A stretch of 64,000 nucleotides of DNA. It comes from Diphasiastrum complanatum. Taxonomy: Eukaryota; Streptophyta; Lycopodiopsida; Lycopodiales; Lycopodiaceae. The notes under the pieces were generated by a model. That model had not been told where the DNA came from, ran no database searches, and was given only the letters and a program-made list of their open reading frames with translations. Made by a program: the position numbers and the translations under genes. This document shows, piece after piece, positions 26,160 through 37,619 of this stretch. The DNA lies in assembly GCA_029204225.1 (NCBI GenBank), contig CM055102.1:45387484-45451483 (forward strand). Reading direction: 5' to 3'. Numbering within the stretch: the stretch's first letter is position 1; every line of letters starts with the position of its first letter.

Positions 26160-28717
26160 CTCACGAGCTTCAGCTAGTTCTTCAATATTAGTCAACCTTT
26201 CGTTTATACATTCTGCATTTGTTTGTTGAGCTTGGATACGAAAAATTTTGACCTCAAATTCAATTGACAGAATAGGATGCATACCATATGTTAGAAAATA
26301 TGGTGTCTATTTCGTCGTGATTTTCTCTGTATTACGATAAGCCCAAAGAACTGATGGTAGTTTCTGATCCCAATCCGTTGCGTGTGCAATAGTAATTTTA
26401 GTTAGGATCTTACATAAAATTCCATTAGCTCTTTCTGTCAACCCGTTTGCTTTTGGATTATACGGTGTAGTTTTTCTGTGTTTGATGAGAAAATAAGTTG
26501 TTAGCAACCATATAGTGTCATTTAAAAAATGTGTACCTCGGTCACTTACTAGTTCTAGTGGACAACCATATCTGGTGATAATACTTTTGAATAAGAACGT
26601 CGCGACAGTTTTTGCATCATTTCTTTTTGTCGCCTCTGCTTCCACGTTCTTTGTAGCATAATCCGTTGCAACTAGAATATATCGACATTTCGTATGTCGG
26701 GTAACAGGTTTAATTGGACCGACAAAGTCAATCCCCCACTTCTCGAATGGTGCAAGAGGAAGGATTGGTGTCAATGGCCAATTCATTGATTTTGTAGGCT
26801 TACCAGATCTTTGGCATAGATCACATGAACAAATAAAGTTTGATACATCCTTGAACATTGTTGGCCACCAATACTTGGCAGTCAACTAGACAATTCGTCT
26901 TCGCGATTTCTTCGTCTTCTTCCTCGAAAGTGACCATCTTCTCTGCGGGAGCAGTCTTTAATTCAGCGTTGATGATTTCCTTTGCTTCTGCAGAGATATC
27001 TTTTGCAAATAACTTCGCAGCATCACGGTCATAGTCAGGGTCATCCTTGAGATCTTCTTTAGTCGTGGATTTGTTCGTCATCTTGCTAGAAGATTTTGTC
27101 TTTGAGGATTTTCTGCGCTTTGTCGAAGATTTATGATCAGGTTTCAAGGAGCTTTTGCTTCTCGTGGTGACTTTAGAAATATTTTCCACGTCACTTGGCC
27201 AGGATTGATCTTCAGTCTTTGCCAATTTTCCTTCAATAACGTCAATTCTCTGTACAACAGCATCTGTCGCAACTTTCGCTTTTGTGTCTGCAACAGCTGG
27301 TGTTGTTACATACTGATATTTGGGTCGTAGCTTCTGCGGCTGAGGGCAGTCAGGATACTTGTGACTAGTTTCTCTACAATTCGAACATAATGGTACGTAA
27401 CCAATTGGCTTCCGTGGTTGAGGACAGTCAGGAGAAAAATGTCCCGGCTCTCCACAGTTGTGGCAGTTGCCCAAAACTGGTTTATTCGAGGTTTGAGACT
27501 TCGCTGGTCCAACAAATTCAGGAGGATTATGTCTTCTTGGTGCGAATTTGGGTCTGTCCTGCTGGGCTGATGCTGCAGTACCCTGTACATAGTTAGTAGT
27601 CGCATCATTCTGAAAAATAAAAAGTACCTCCTGGGCAGGATCTTCAATGTATTTGACATTAACAGTGGTGCAGTCTTCCTTGGTGTGTCCAGATGTTCCA
27701 CATTTTGTACACCACACTCCTGAGTTAGAAGAAGACGCCTTTGGTCTTTTATCTGCAACTTTTGAGATCTGTACTTTCAAGTCATTAAATTTTTTATTAG
27801 GGTCAGCCATATTACTTTTCCAAAGCTTTTCCACTTTGGAAGTTGACGACTTATCCTCGACGACTTTCGTGTCGTTCTTTCATTTAGTTCGTCGTTTATT
27901 CTTTTTCTCTCCTTTGTCAACATCTGATTTCGATGAATCGCTACTTTCAGATTCCGTGCTTGAAGAACTACTACTGGAATCAGAATCTGAATCGGCATCG
28001 CTGTCACTGGGATCAGTCTTATACTTTCGAGATTTCTTCGTTGATCGCTACTTTCACGCTGATTTCGAAGTCTCAAAATTTTCTGCACTAGTTATAACAG
28101 CTGCTAAGGAGTTCACGTCCCCTTGTCTGCAGTATCAATCAATCTTTGGTGGTAGACCAGCCAAAAACCATTCGATTTGCATATCCACGGGATGTACACC
28201 GGTTAGTTTTCCTATGAGGTTTTTAACCTTACGTGTATATTTGCGAAGAGATTCTTTACTCTTCTTCTGAACATTGTTCAGTCGTCCAAGAATTCTAGAT
28301 TTGTAACCTATCTCTCTAAACTGGTTCAGAAACGTATCTTTCAATAGGTACCAGGTTCCTACATGGCCTGGTTCTACCTGGCTATACCAGATACGCGCCT
28401 GCTTTCTTAGCAGACCAGGGAAAATTCGTAGTTTGTCTACATCAGTTCCCTCGTTATTCGCATTGGCTATTGACTCAAATTGTGTAGACATAGCTATCTG
28501 CATCATCGGAACTAGTCCCTTTAAAATGATCGTATTTAATTTTAGAGATAGAAGTGAAGCGTGCAGCAGGACCCTCCATACTGAAGCTAATTAGGAGTTC
28601 AAGTAACTGAGCAGTAATTTCATCTAGATTTCTATGACTAGTACTTTCACTTTGTCTTCGTAAAAACTCCTCTCTAAGCTTCCGGTATCTTTCTAATCTC
28701 GATTCTCTGTCTGACAT
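26160..28717 (-). mobile_element. Ty3 element with gag joined directly to integrase
   Basis: On the minus strand, ATG at 28717 starts gag (MSDRESRLERYRKL). Frame 28506-28135 has the gag core (RIFPGLLRKQARIWYSQ, FLNQFREIGYKSRI, IEWFLAGLP). After a frame change, frame 27834-26900 has three CCHC zinc knuckles (CTKCGTSGHTKEDC, CHNCGEPGHFSPDC, CSNCRETSHKYPDC) and a basic, Ser/Lys-rich stretch. At about 26888 the sequence switches to integrase (frame 26885-26307): YWWPTMFKDVSNFICSCDLCQRSG, WGIDFVGPI, ATDYATKNVEAEA, ELVSDRGTHFLND and KTTPYNPKANGLTERANG. D, D and E catalytic positions are visible. Protease, RT and RNase H are entirely missing, so it is a deletion derivative. Confidence 0.85.
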
Positions 28718-28737
28718 ACATTAGATATGGAAATGGA

Positions 28738-29700
28738 TATGTCAGATTTCTTATAACTTTCCTAAACTATCCCGGCAGCAGAGCCAAAAATTGGTATATG
28801 TCGTGCTATACCAACATGGTTAATATAGATTTTGTAATGAAAAGTATCGTTCCCACAGAGGACAGCGTTAGAAAGTTATGTTTTGGTGTAATTATGGCAG
28901 GTGGTTTCGAATGTTATTCTGATTGTCGACAGACATTGAAAAGTAACCAGTATTACTTATGTTTGGAATGGGTAATGTAAATGAATTCAGAACAACAATC
29001 TGGCCTCCATCAAATTGAAGGAAGCGCGTTCTACAAATGAAATGTTATCAGAGTAGTACAACAGACTACACTCTTGCTGACTAAGGTGTCAACAGAGAAT
29101 CGGGAATTATTCAATGTATTCGCGACTGCGCAAACAATTAATTAATCGAGTTCGCGAACTATTCGTTCCTAGACAATAGTCCTCAACAACTAAAGCCCAA
29201 CTTAATGGTTAAAGAGCACGAATGGTTTTAGAGCACGTTAGAAACTTATGTCAATGCCAATCAGGAAAACAAATCAGAGACTCAATTCTTCAGACAGGGA
29301 CTGTCATCTCATTTGTATACATACAACTTAATTCAATGATCGTGCTAGACTGCACAAAGATAGACATTATTCGAGTGTCGAAAAGAAAATATTTCCGACA
29401 GACGAATAAGATGATTTTAAGACAGTTCTTTAGAGCATGTTTTACGGAAACACTACAAACAACTGTAATGCACTAGAGCGTCTGCCTGATCAGAGAGTAA
29501 TTCATGAAATGCGTTACAGATTGTTAGCAAACTCAAGATCACTCACACTCAGTAGTGCGAAGAACATAGATAAAGGAGAATAACTCACAAAACTCTATTC
29601 AGTTCTTCAATCTCTTACATAAGCATAAACTCTTCTCTCTCGATGATCGAGACTGAAGTGTGAGATCAATATATGTTCTACGGGGCGAACAAACACACCT
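28738..29700 (-). mobile_element. leader and probable 5' LTR of the gag-integrase element
   Basis: On the minus strand, before the gag ATG, lies TTTTTGGCTCTGCTGCCGGG, a diverged form of the Tat/Athila post-LTR motif, near 28793-28770. Before it is CCTCTGTGGGAACGATAC, which resembles the sequence commonly found near the LTR end of such elements. The upstream LTR limit is not resolved. Confidence 0.4.
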
Positions 29701-31655
29701 CTTAAACAATAGGTGCGTCGCTCCCGCGAAAGGGTCTAGAAACTAAAAATACGTTCAACTATACCGTAAGAGGTATACTTAACTATGAGTTAAAGTTACT
29801 CTAGTTTAACATGTCTTTTCATAACTAGTCGTTTCGTATGGACGACCTAGTTAAGGGTTATCCAAGGCAATGTCTTTTCCTATTAAAGGTCTAGCCCTTA
29901 ATTTATAAGGCAAGTACTTAGGAGATATATTCTCGAAAAATGACTTAGGCCTCTTCATGATTTATACTTAACCAGCTCATATCTTCATTTTCCAGTATAT
30001 CATGCCATATTTATGTTGGTATTCAATTTTTGACATTTGCGTGGCATCACAGCATGATATAGTATTAGAAACTCGTGCTAGAGAAAACAAGCACTGCAAA
30101 CTGCTTCAAGAAACAAGCAAATGGTATTCTGACATATGGAACAGGGCATTTGCAGACCACTAGAATGCTGCCACAAAGGCATCCGCAGTTAGAAATTGTT
30201 ATTATAGCATTGAGCCTTCATTCTAGGATGATCATGAGCGACTTCATCTTTTTCTTTGTCCACCATAGTTTAGGCAAATTTCACAATTGCTAGGGCCTTA
30301 ATCTAGTTGATTGTGTCACTTCCATACTCTTGATGTGCTCCTAAGGTTTTTTGAAATTTTCATGATGCATCAATCTTAGTATAGAGTGATTTGTGGTGGA
30401 GGGCCTTTCATACTCTCTGTGTTTGATTGGCTTAATGTCCCATGTGTTAAGATTAGATTTTAAGGCTTTCTTTTGGTTTTCAAGAATTATCCTCCCAATT
30501 TTCCAATCATGGATTATCTTAAAATCATTACAAACCTCACAATAGCCACTCTTACAAGAACTCCTTATGCTAGGCCTGATAGTCTAACACAAGGCAGATC
30601 AACAAATTTGGATAAAAAATTTGGCCAATATCATGTGTGCCAAACTCATTAATTGAACAATTTGGCCAAAATTAGATTAACTTCTAAACTCCCATCTTAA
30701 CTACTACTTTATGAGGACAGGACTGGTGGTGCTGAATTGGGAGGATTTCTTTTTGTAGGATAGGCCTATGTGGGGATGCTATTACTTGATATACTCACAT
30801 ATTAAACGAGAGTTGCATCTATAGTAGTTTGAGAAATACGGATCCAATCTTTAAGCTTATTTTGCACTTCAAGAGCTAATTTGAGAGTTGTACCCAAAAG
30901 AAACCCAATAAGACTTTTATGTTATAAGAATCAACAATTTTGTGAAAGGGTTGATTGATAGAGTGGATAGGTTGGTCTAATTCAGCTTGCTCTTTGACTT
31001 GTGCATGTTCGATCCAAGGTTTCATGTGCTAGAAATGATCTTTTTCATCTTCTAGATCAAATTATTCTCCCAGTTCAATGGTACATGAGTATTTAGTGAT
31101 GAATTGTGCTCATCCATGACGTGATCTCTTAATATTTAATTATTTATTTTTTCTCACTTTTGTGTGCTTGTCTGGATATATATATAGGAGCTATTGCCCC
31201 ATCTTTGGACTTCGGTAACAAACCAAGTATGAGAGTGACCAAATTGACTGCATTGGAATATCTAATGCAATGGGTTTGATTGAAAGGTCTTTATATGGGT
31301 GGCCATAGTCACATTCCCTACATTGGGGTTGATACATCCCTCAATTAGGAGACTCAACAACTCTATGTTCACCCTAACCAAAACATCTCTATCTTTCTAA
31401 GAAAAATGGTTGCGTTGTTGACTAATGACTAAATGGACAATTTGAGCCCAAACACGGTCAATAAGGTCTTAGGAGCCCATAGATCCTATTTACATGTCCT
31501 TAAAACTCTAGCATTTTCTTGTGTTTGCTTACATTAAATAGTAGTCTAGCCTAACCTTACATTAAATGTGCACAAGCAAACACACTAACAACCTCTCAAG
31601 TGGCTTCACCACGATTTGATCTTACCGTTAAACCAAATATTGAATGTTTTCATTG
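29701..31655. other. no recognised gene
   Basis: AT-rich sequence with many stops in all frames. I see no LTR, tandem repeat or coding signature. Confidence 0.4.
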
Positions 31656-31819
31656 TCCATCGCAGTGGAGTGTATGGGTAGAGTTGTTGACGCCACCGGA
31701 AAGGTGCAGGCTCGAATCCCGACCACTATGTAGTGACATCTAAGGAGCTTAGCTCCGTAAATGGCATTGCCAAGTTGTACATGTTGTGTATAATGACCAC
31801 TAGTTGCTTAACATGTATG

Positions 31820-31868
<49 letters not shown>
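31655..31868 (+). mobile_element. tRNA-like SINE candidate with (TA)n tail
   Basis: Two polymerase III promoter-like boxes: box A-like TGGGTAGAGTTG near 31675-31686 and box B GGCTCGAATCC at 31709-31719 (consensus GGTTCGANNCC), 30-35 bp apart as in tRNAs. An unrelated body of about 100 bp follows and it ends in a (TA)n tract at about 31823-31868. This head-body-simple-tail layout is that of plant SINEs. I could not find target duplications. Confidence 0.5.
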
Positions 31869-31871
<3 letters not shown>

Positions 31872-32393
31872 TTCATTATCACTAGATAAAACTATGGACC
31901 TATGAACTTCTAGTTACCACTAGCCTCATCAGAGGCAATACTAGCATTCAATGGACTGACATGGAAGACACCTTAGATGTAGGTGCTATAGCATAAGATT
32001 GTAGATAATAAGTAGATCATTAAGCAAAGATGAAATAAGAACTATATTATCATGGAGACTTCTTCTTTGTGTGCATATATCTATACCTAGACAAACTTAC
32101 ACACAAAAATCAAAGGTGAACAAATACTTTTGACCTCCCATGATATCTTCACTTTGGACTGTCAAACAACCCAGTTTTTAAAGTCCAGAATATAGGCTAA
32201 TATTTTTTAGTGAAATAACTCATTATCTTGCGTAATTTCCCAGCATAGATAAAATTATGCAGAGAATTTCTCCAATTGATATTAGATCACACGTTACATG
32301 ACTTTACATGACATGTTAAGCGGGTGCATCTTGGCAAAACTGCATGCTCAACTCTTCAGCCATTCACACTGCAAAATGTTCTGCTGGCAGAGC
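31869..32393. other. 3' flank of the ThrE-like gene
   Basis: AT-rich sequence downstream of the minus-strand stop at 32394. It should contain the 3' UTR and polyadenylation region; I see no single dominant signal. Confidence 0.4.
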
Positions 32394-32707
32394 TTAAAAA
32401 GCCATATCTTCCTCCAAGTGAGGAGGTTCTTCTAGAAATTGGGCTGCAAGGGTAGACTTATTGTGAGCAACATACTTACTGGTCCCAAACAGTGCAGCAG
32501 GAATAACAATCTTAGAAATCAGCAATCCAATTGTTATAGATAGACCAACCACTGCCATGTCAAAAACAAAAGTCATTCCTGTTGGAATATCCGATTCAAG
32601 CATAGCAGATACGCCCTTCACTCCAACTCCTCCTGGAACTAACTGAAGAATTCCAGAGAGAACCATGACTAGTGGCAAATCTCCAGTAGCCAGAGAACAT
32701 ATTGTAC
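32394..32707 (-). CDS. ThrE-like gene, last exon
   Basis: The acceptor TTCATTTAG precedes 32707. The exon reads TICSLATGDLPLVMVLSGIL, then the conserved LVPGGVGVKG, two further membrane segments (MTFVFDMAVVGLSITIGLLI) and an acidic tail ending EEDMAF and TAA at 32394. Confidence 0.93.
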
Positions 32708-33626
32708 CTAAATGAAATCATACATTAGATACTCAAATGTTGATAACCTTGCAGAAAAGCTTATTTGAAGATCTGGTGACTTTTAATCAGCATGTACATT
32801 CTTTAATCAGCTGTGATATGCAATGCTTACTCAAAGCTTACGTGTTTTAAAGTTACCACTAAATCATCATGTACTTACCTGTGATTCCAACAGAAAATGC
32901 TGCTATGACAGAAGAAATATTGGAATCAAACTGGAGGCTTGCTAAAGTGGAAACAAGAAAACCGACTCCAGAGGCCAATGTCATTCCTGGCCACTGATTA
33001 AATCGTGCATTTAGTAGCATATTTGACGCTGCTGTGAATCCGCTGAACCTACATACATTTCGATGTTCTGTTGGTCAAAATACTCAACTTTGAATATAGT
33101 AGGTACTTTCATTGCTGATACTTTTCTCTCTAGTTAAACCATCAGTCAAATTGGTCAATTATTGTATCCTTACAGGCTTTGACGAGCACTTCTAAATGCT
33201 CGGACTATTCTTTGCTACTAAAATAACATTTATGAGGCAATGCTATAGAGAAGTCTAACAGTCTGATTTTGCCCAAAAGTATCTTATATATCTGTACAAG
33301 TCCTGAAAGAAAAGTTCTGAAATTCTTTCACAAAAAAGAATAGCACAGAAAGTCATGAACTGGTGAAGCTATTCGTCCTTTGACTGATCATGTACTTACC
33401 AGATCACATTCCACCAAACTGACAGTTTGCTGGCTGGGCATGGAGGTGCACTAGGCTCCGTTTTGACCCACCAAACCAGCTTCTCTCCTACACTCAAGCC
33501 AAATCCAAGCTGCAGAGCTGAGAAAAGAGCATACATGATGTGAGATGTGCCAGTAACATATGTTTTGGCAACCATCTCACTAACTCCCAATGTCAGTGCC
33601 ATGCCTGCATGTAAACAGCTGCAGCC

Positions 33627-33679
<53 letters not shown>

Positions 33680-36600
33680 TATTATTTTGATGCCAAAAGG
33701 CATATAAAACCAAGTTGTTATAAAACTGAGAATAGAAATAGAAAGGATCTTTGAATCAAGGTTTACCAATCGAGGAAACGTTGATGGTCTTCTACAACTC
33801 AAAATAGATCAAAACCACTAACATGCATTCAACATGCAAGCTAATATGGCAACATGCAAGCAATTTGAAAAAATCAGGAGACATGCATGCAACATGCATG
33901 GACTAATACTTGCACATGCAAAAGTAAATTGCTAGCAAATTGTAAATTTGTTGACATGCAATTAATTGATCATTTATGAAGCGATTGGATCTGCCCAGCT
34001 ATGGTGGACAGCCAAGAAGATGAAGAGGATGTGAGCAGAAAATTACAAAATAATACTCATGAAAGAAACTTGCTTCATTATCTAGAATGATAGTGTATGC
34101 TGTAGGGAGCATTCTAGCATCATTAATCTTTGATATTGCTCCTTCACTTAGGCCAAATGGATCTCGAATGCTTGCTGTCCACAAATTTCCAACATGAAGA
34201 ACATTACATTAACAAGAAAGAAACAAGATCCGAAAACACCAATCTAGAAAACAAATGGATAGCATAACACTAGCATTAATGAGCAAGAGATTTCACCACA
34301 CAAGAGAGCAAAACACAATAGCATATGTTAGAAAGATATCTCCATCAAAAGTGCGCCCTCTAGGAGGAGGATGGTCTCTTTTATAGATAAGAAACAAATG
34401 ATATGTGATGTACATGGCTTCCAAGTGTCAGTGTAGGTGTCACACATGCTAAGTCTCAAGCATGCACTTCTATGCATGGGTTTTCACATTCTCTCTACAT
34501 GCACTGAGTCTTTGCATGATTTGCCTTGGTCCACAAGTTTCCACGCTAGAAAACATGCGGCCTCTTCTACATGCAAAATTATCAAAGTTCCAACATAAAG
34601 TTGGTAGTATGTGAAATTGCCTTTAGGGGTCGGGGCATCTCGAATAAATCTCTGAAACAAAATCGCTCAGGACCAGGGAGGCATGTCCCTTCCCAAGTCT
34701 AGCTGTAGCTGCATGTCTCATACCAAATATAGGACCAGTGAAAAGAACCCAAGTTAAGTGTAGGATGATACAATCTCCAGTGGCTGTCCGTCAAGAATAA
34801 GCTCATCTCGCTGCATGAAGGCCTTGGATGTGTTGAAGACCATAACTTTGTTCTTCTCAATGTTAACCCTCAAGCCCCATCTGGTGTAGAAATCATGGAG
34901 ACTGTCCAGCTGCCTTTGTAAACCCTCTCTAGTCGAGGAGACTAGAGCTACATCATCTGAATATAGAAGAATGGCAATCAAAATATCCCCAAGCCTGCAG
35001 CCTGTACTACCCCTCTGCTTAATGACTCTCTCAAGCTCATCAATATACAGTCCAAATAGTGTAGGTGAGAGGGAACAACCCTGCTTCACCCCATTGGTGC
35101 TCCATATATGCTCTGAGATGCCAGTGTCACTCCGAAAACATCCAAGAACGCTGCCTGTCAGTAGACATGCATCTATAGTTTGCATCGCTGTCTAAGCATG
35201 AAAAAACTTGAAATGTTTACCAACTCAGGTTGCTTAAGAGCCAGCGCTGCCTAGAGGGCTTAACAATGTGGTTCATAATGAAATGCAAGCTAGAAGTGGT
35301 CCCCATCTGATGACAGGCATTTTGGCATGTGCTAGTGAACATTGGCCATGAATCGAGATGAGCTGCAACAGCAGGTCAATGAACCTAGCATATTTTAGCA
35401 GATGTCACATTACCATGTGGCAGGGAGTCCCAGCTTATCCCAGTAACACAATCTTTCATTGAAAAGAAGTGTAGCTTACATCGTGTGTGGAACATCACTC
35501 CGTACGTACTGAAATTTCCAGGACAATTGTTTTTTATTATACACAAAAAAAACCATTTCAAAAATAATCTTTCACATTCCGTACCAAAAGGTACGGAACG
35601 GGTATCTATGAAAAGCTCTAAATAAACACTTGCAGCACATCCTCTGATTCACATGTGCACCCATCGGGGCCAGCGCTGTCCCCAGCTTGCACAGGCAATG
35701 GCTCACATTGTCATGCAAGTTGACTGCTGACCCCAATCATTCACACGTGCAACCGTAGACTAAGTCAGTTGCACAAGTCACCTATCAAAGTTGAGTGCTC
35801 ATGGTCAACGTGAACTCTTGCTTCACAGAACTGTTAACGTGGCACTCTCATTGGTGCGGGACCAACCACCAAACCATGCCTTTTAGCAAGTTCACTTGAA
35901 TCAGATATACTAGCAAAGCCTGCCACAATGTGAAAGAAAAGCCATGAAATAAAAGCAATCATGTGATGCCGCAAATAATCTGCTATGACCATAACACTTG
36001 ATCATTCCACATAACTTCAATATTCACATATATCACAAATACTTTTAAGAGCTTTCTAAATATGCACAATTTTTTTTATAAGATAACAAAAATAACTGAG
36101 ACTTACCTGGAAGTAACTGCACCAAAGATGACAGTGCCATTGAAGAGAAACAAAGTTTCAGATCGACCAAGTATATAGCAAAAAGTTTTGCCAGAAAAGA
36201 AACAAAAAGAGCCGCTGCAAACTCCAGCACATTTGCGAATAGAGATGATTTAGATGCAAGCATGTCCAAGATCCCAACACCTAAGCCAAGTGGGAAACAA
36301 AAAAGTGCATCCCAGATATTGCCTGAAAAAGCAGGTTATGAATGCATTAGCACCATCGAGGATGAGGAATTCATATGAAAACTGGACATAATAAATAAGG
36401 TGCTAGCTTTTCATGTCCACACACTTCTCTATGCTATCATAGATGATACATGATAAGCACTCAATTTCACATCAGATTACAACAGTTGAGTTTATTTTGT
36501 CTCCCATACAAGCAGAAGCTATCTTTAGACTGATCATATGTTTGCAGACTTAGCATTTGGAGACACAAGCGAGCAGTGGTAGATATTAGCAATTACATCC

Positions 36601-37560
36601 TCTTGTGAGCTCCATGAGTAGAGACAGCACTCATCTTTATATTCTCACGATTCATATTATCATACCTTCCAGAGGTGTTTCTTCACTTCATTTGGCATTT
36701 TGTTCAGATCTCATGTTCAGACAGTTTGATTAGGCCCATTGGTGGTCAAGATAGATTTCTACAAAAAACATTTTTTAGAAACGAATGTTGTTAGGGATCT
36801 AATCTTGCGATAACATCTACGCCCAACAACATTTGAGCCCGTTGCTGCTCTTCAGTTTGATTTGGGACAACTTTGTGTTTACTCACATCAATTACAAAGT
36901 GGAGATTGGTTGTTTCCAAGGGACCCCTCAAGAGAATAGGGTTTTCCAGCTATGTACCATGGGAGAGGTTGAGACAGTGGAGAACTTTATCTTCCATTGC
37001 CCAATATACTGTGGTATCAAGAAGAGATATCACTGCTTCTTTTGGGATAAACCAATTACGCTATGTTGCTTAAAATTATATGAGGATTGCCCCATGACAT
37101 AAGATATTTTGCTTGAGAAGTGAAACATGCCACTACCAACATTGGAGACTAGATGCAATTTCATATTATATCTTACTTCTCCAAATCTCATCCTGAGGAT
37201 CAATGAAATTCCACAGTCCAAGTCACAGAAGATGCAGCATGCATTCCTTCCAAACACTGCCACCAAAGTGACAGCTTATGAACATTGAACACCAGGGTCC
37301 AGCACACATGCACTTTGGCACATCATACTCACCCACGTTGTTGTAAACTACGCATACCCTCACCTCGATGCACCACGCTACCCTCAACTAAGATAACATT
37401 GTTGCTTTGTCATGTAGTTTTAACATGGAATCTTAGTTTTTGCTTCTGGTTTTAGTTTGATTTTATTTTTGGAGACATTTTATGCTCCCATGTTTTGAAA
37501 CATACTTGAAATGTACTCTTTTCAGTTTTATGCACCTTTAGGTGCCTTAAAGACAAATAT

Positions 37561-37619
<59 letters not shown>

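Noticed and set aside
27647-28270. 207-codon plus-strand frame
   Set aside because: Antisense shadow of the zinc-knuckle gag on the minus strand; its Ser/Phe/Leu richness mirrors the Lys/Glu/Ser-rich gag.
31671-31745. Functional tRNA gene at the box A/B pair
   Set aside because: The sequence cannot be folded into a standard acceptor stem and anticodon arm by eye, and it continues into a SINE-like body with a TA tail.
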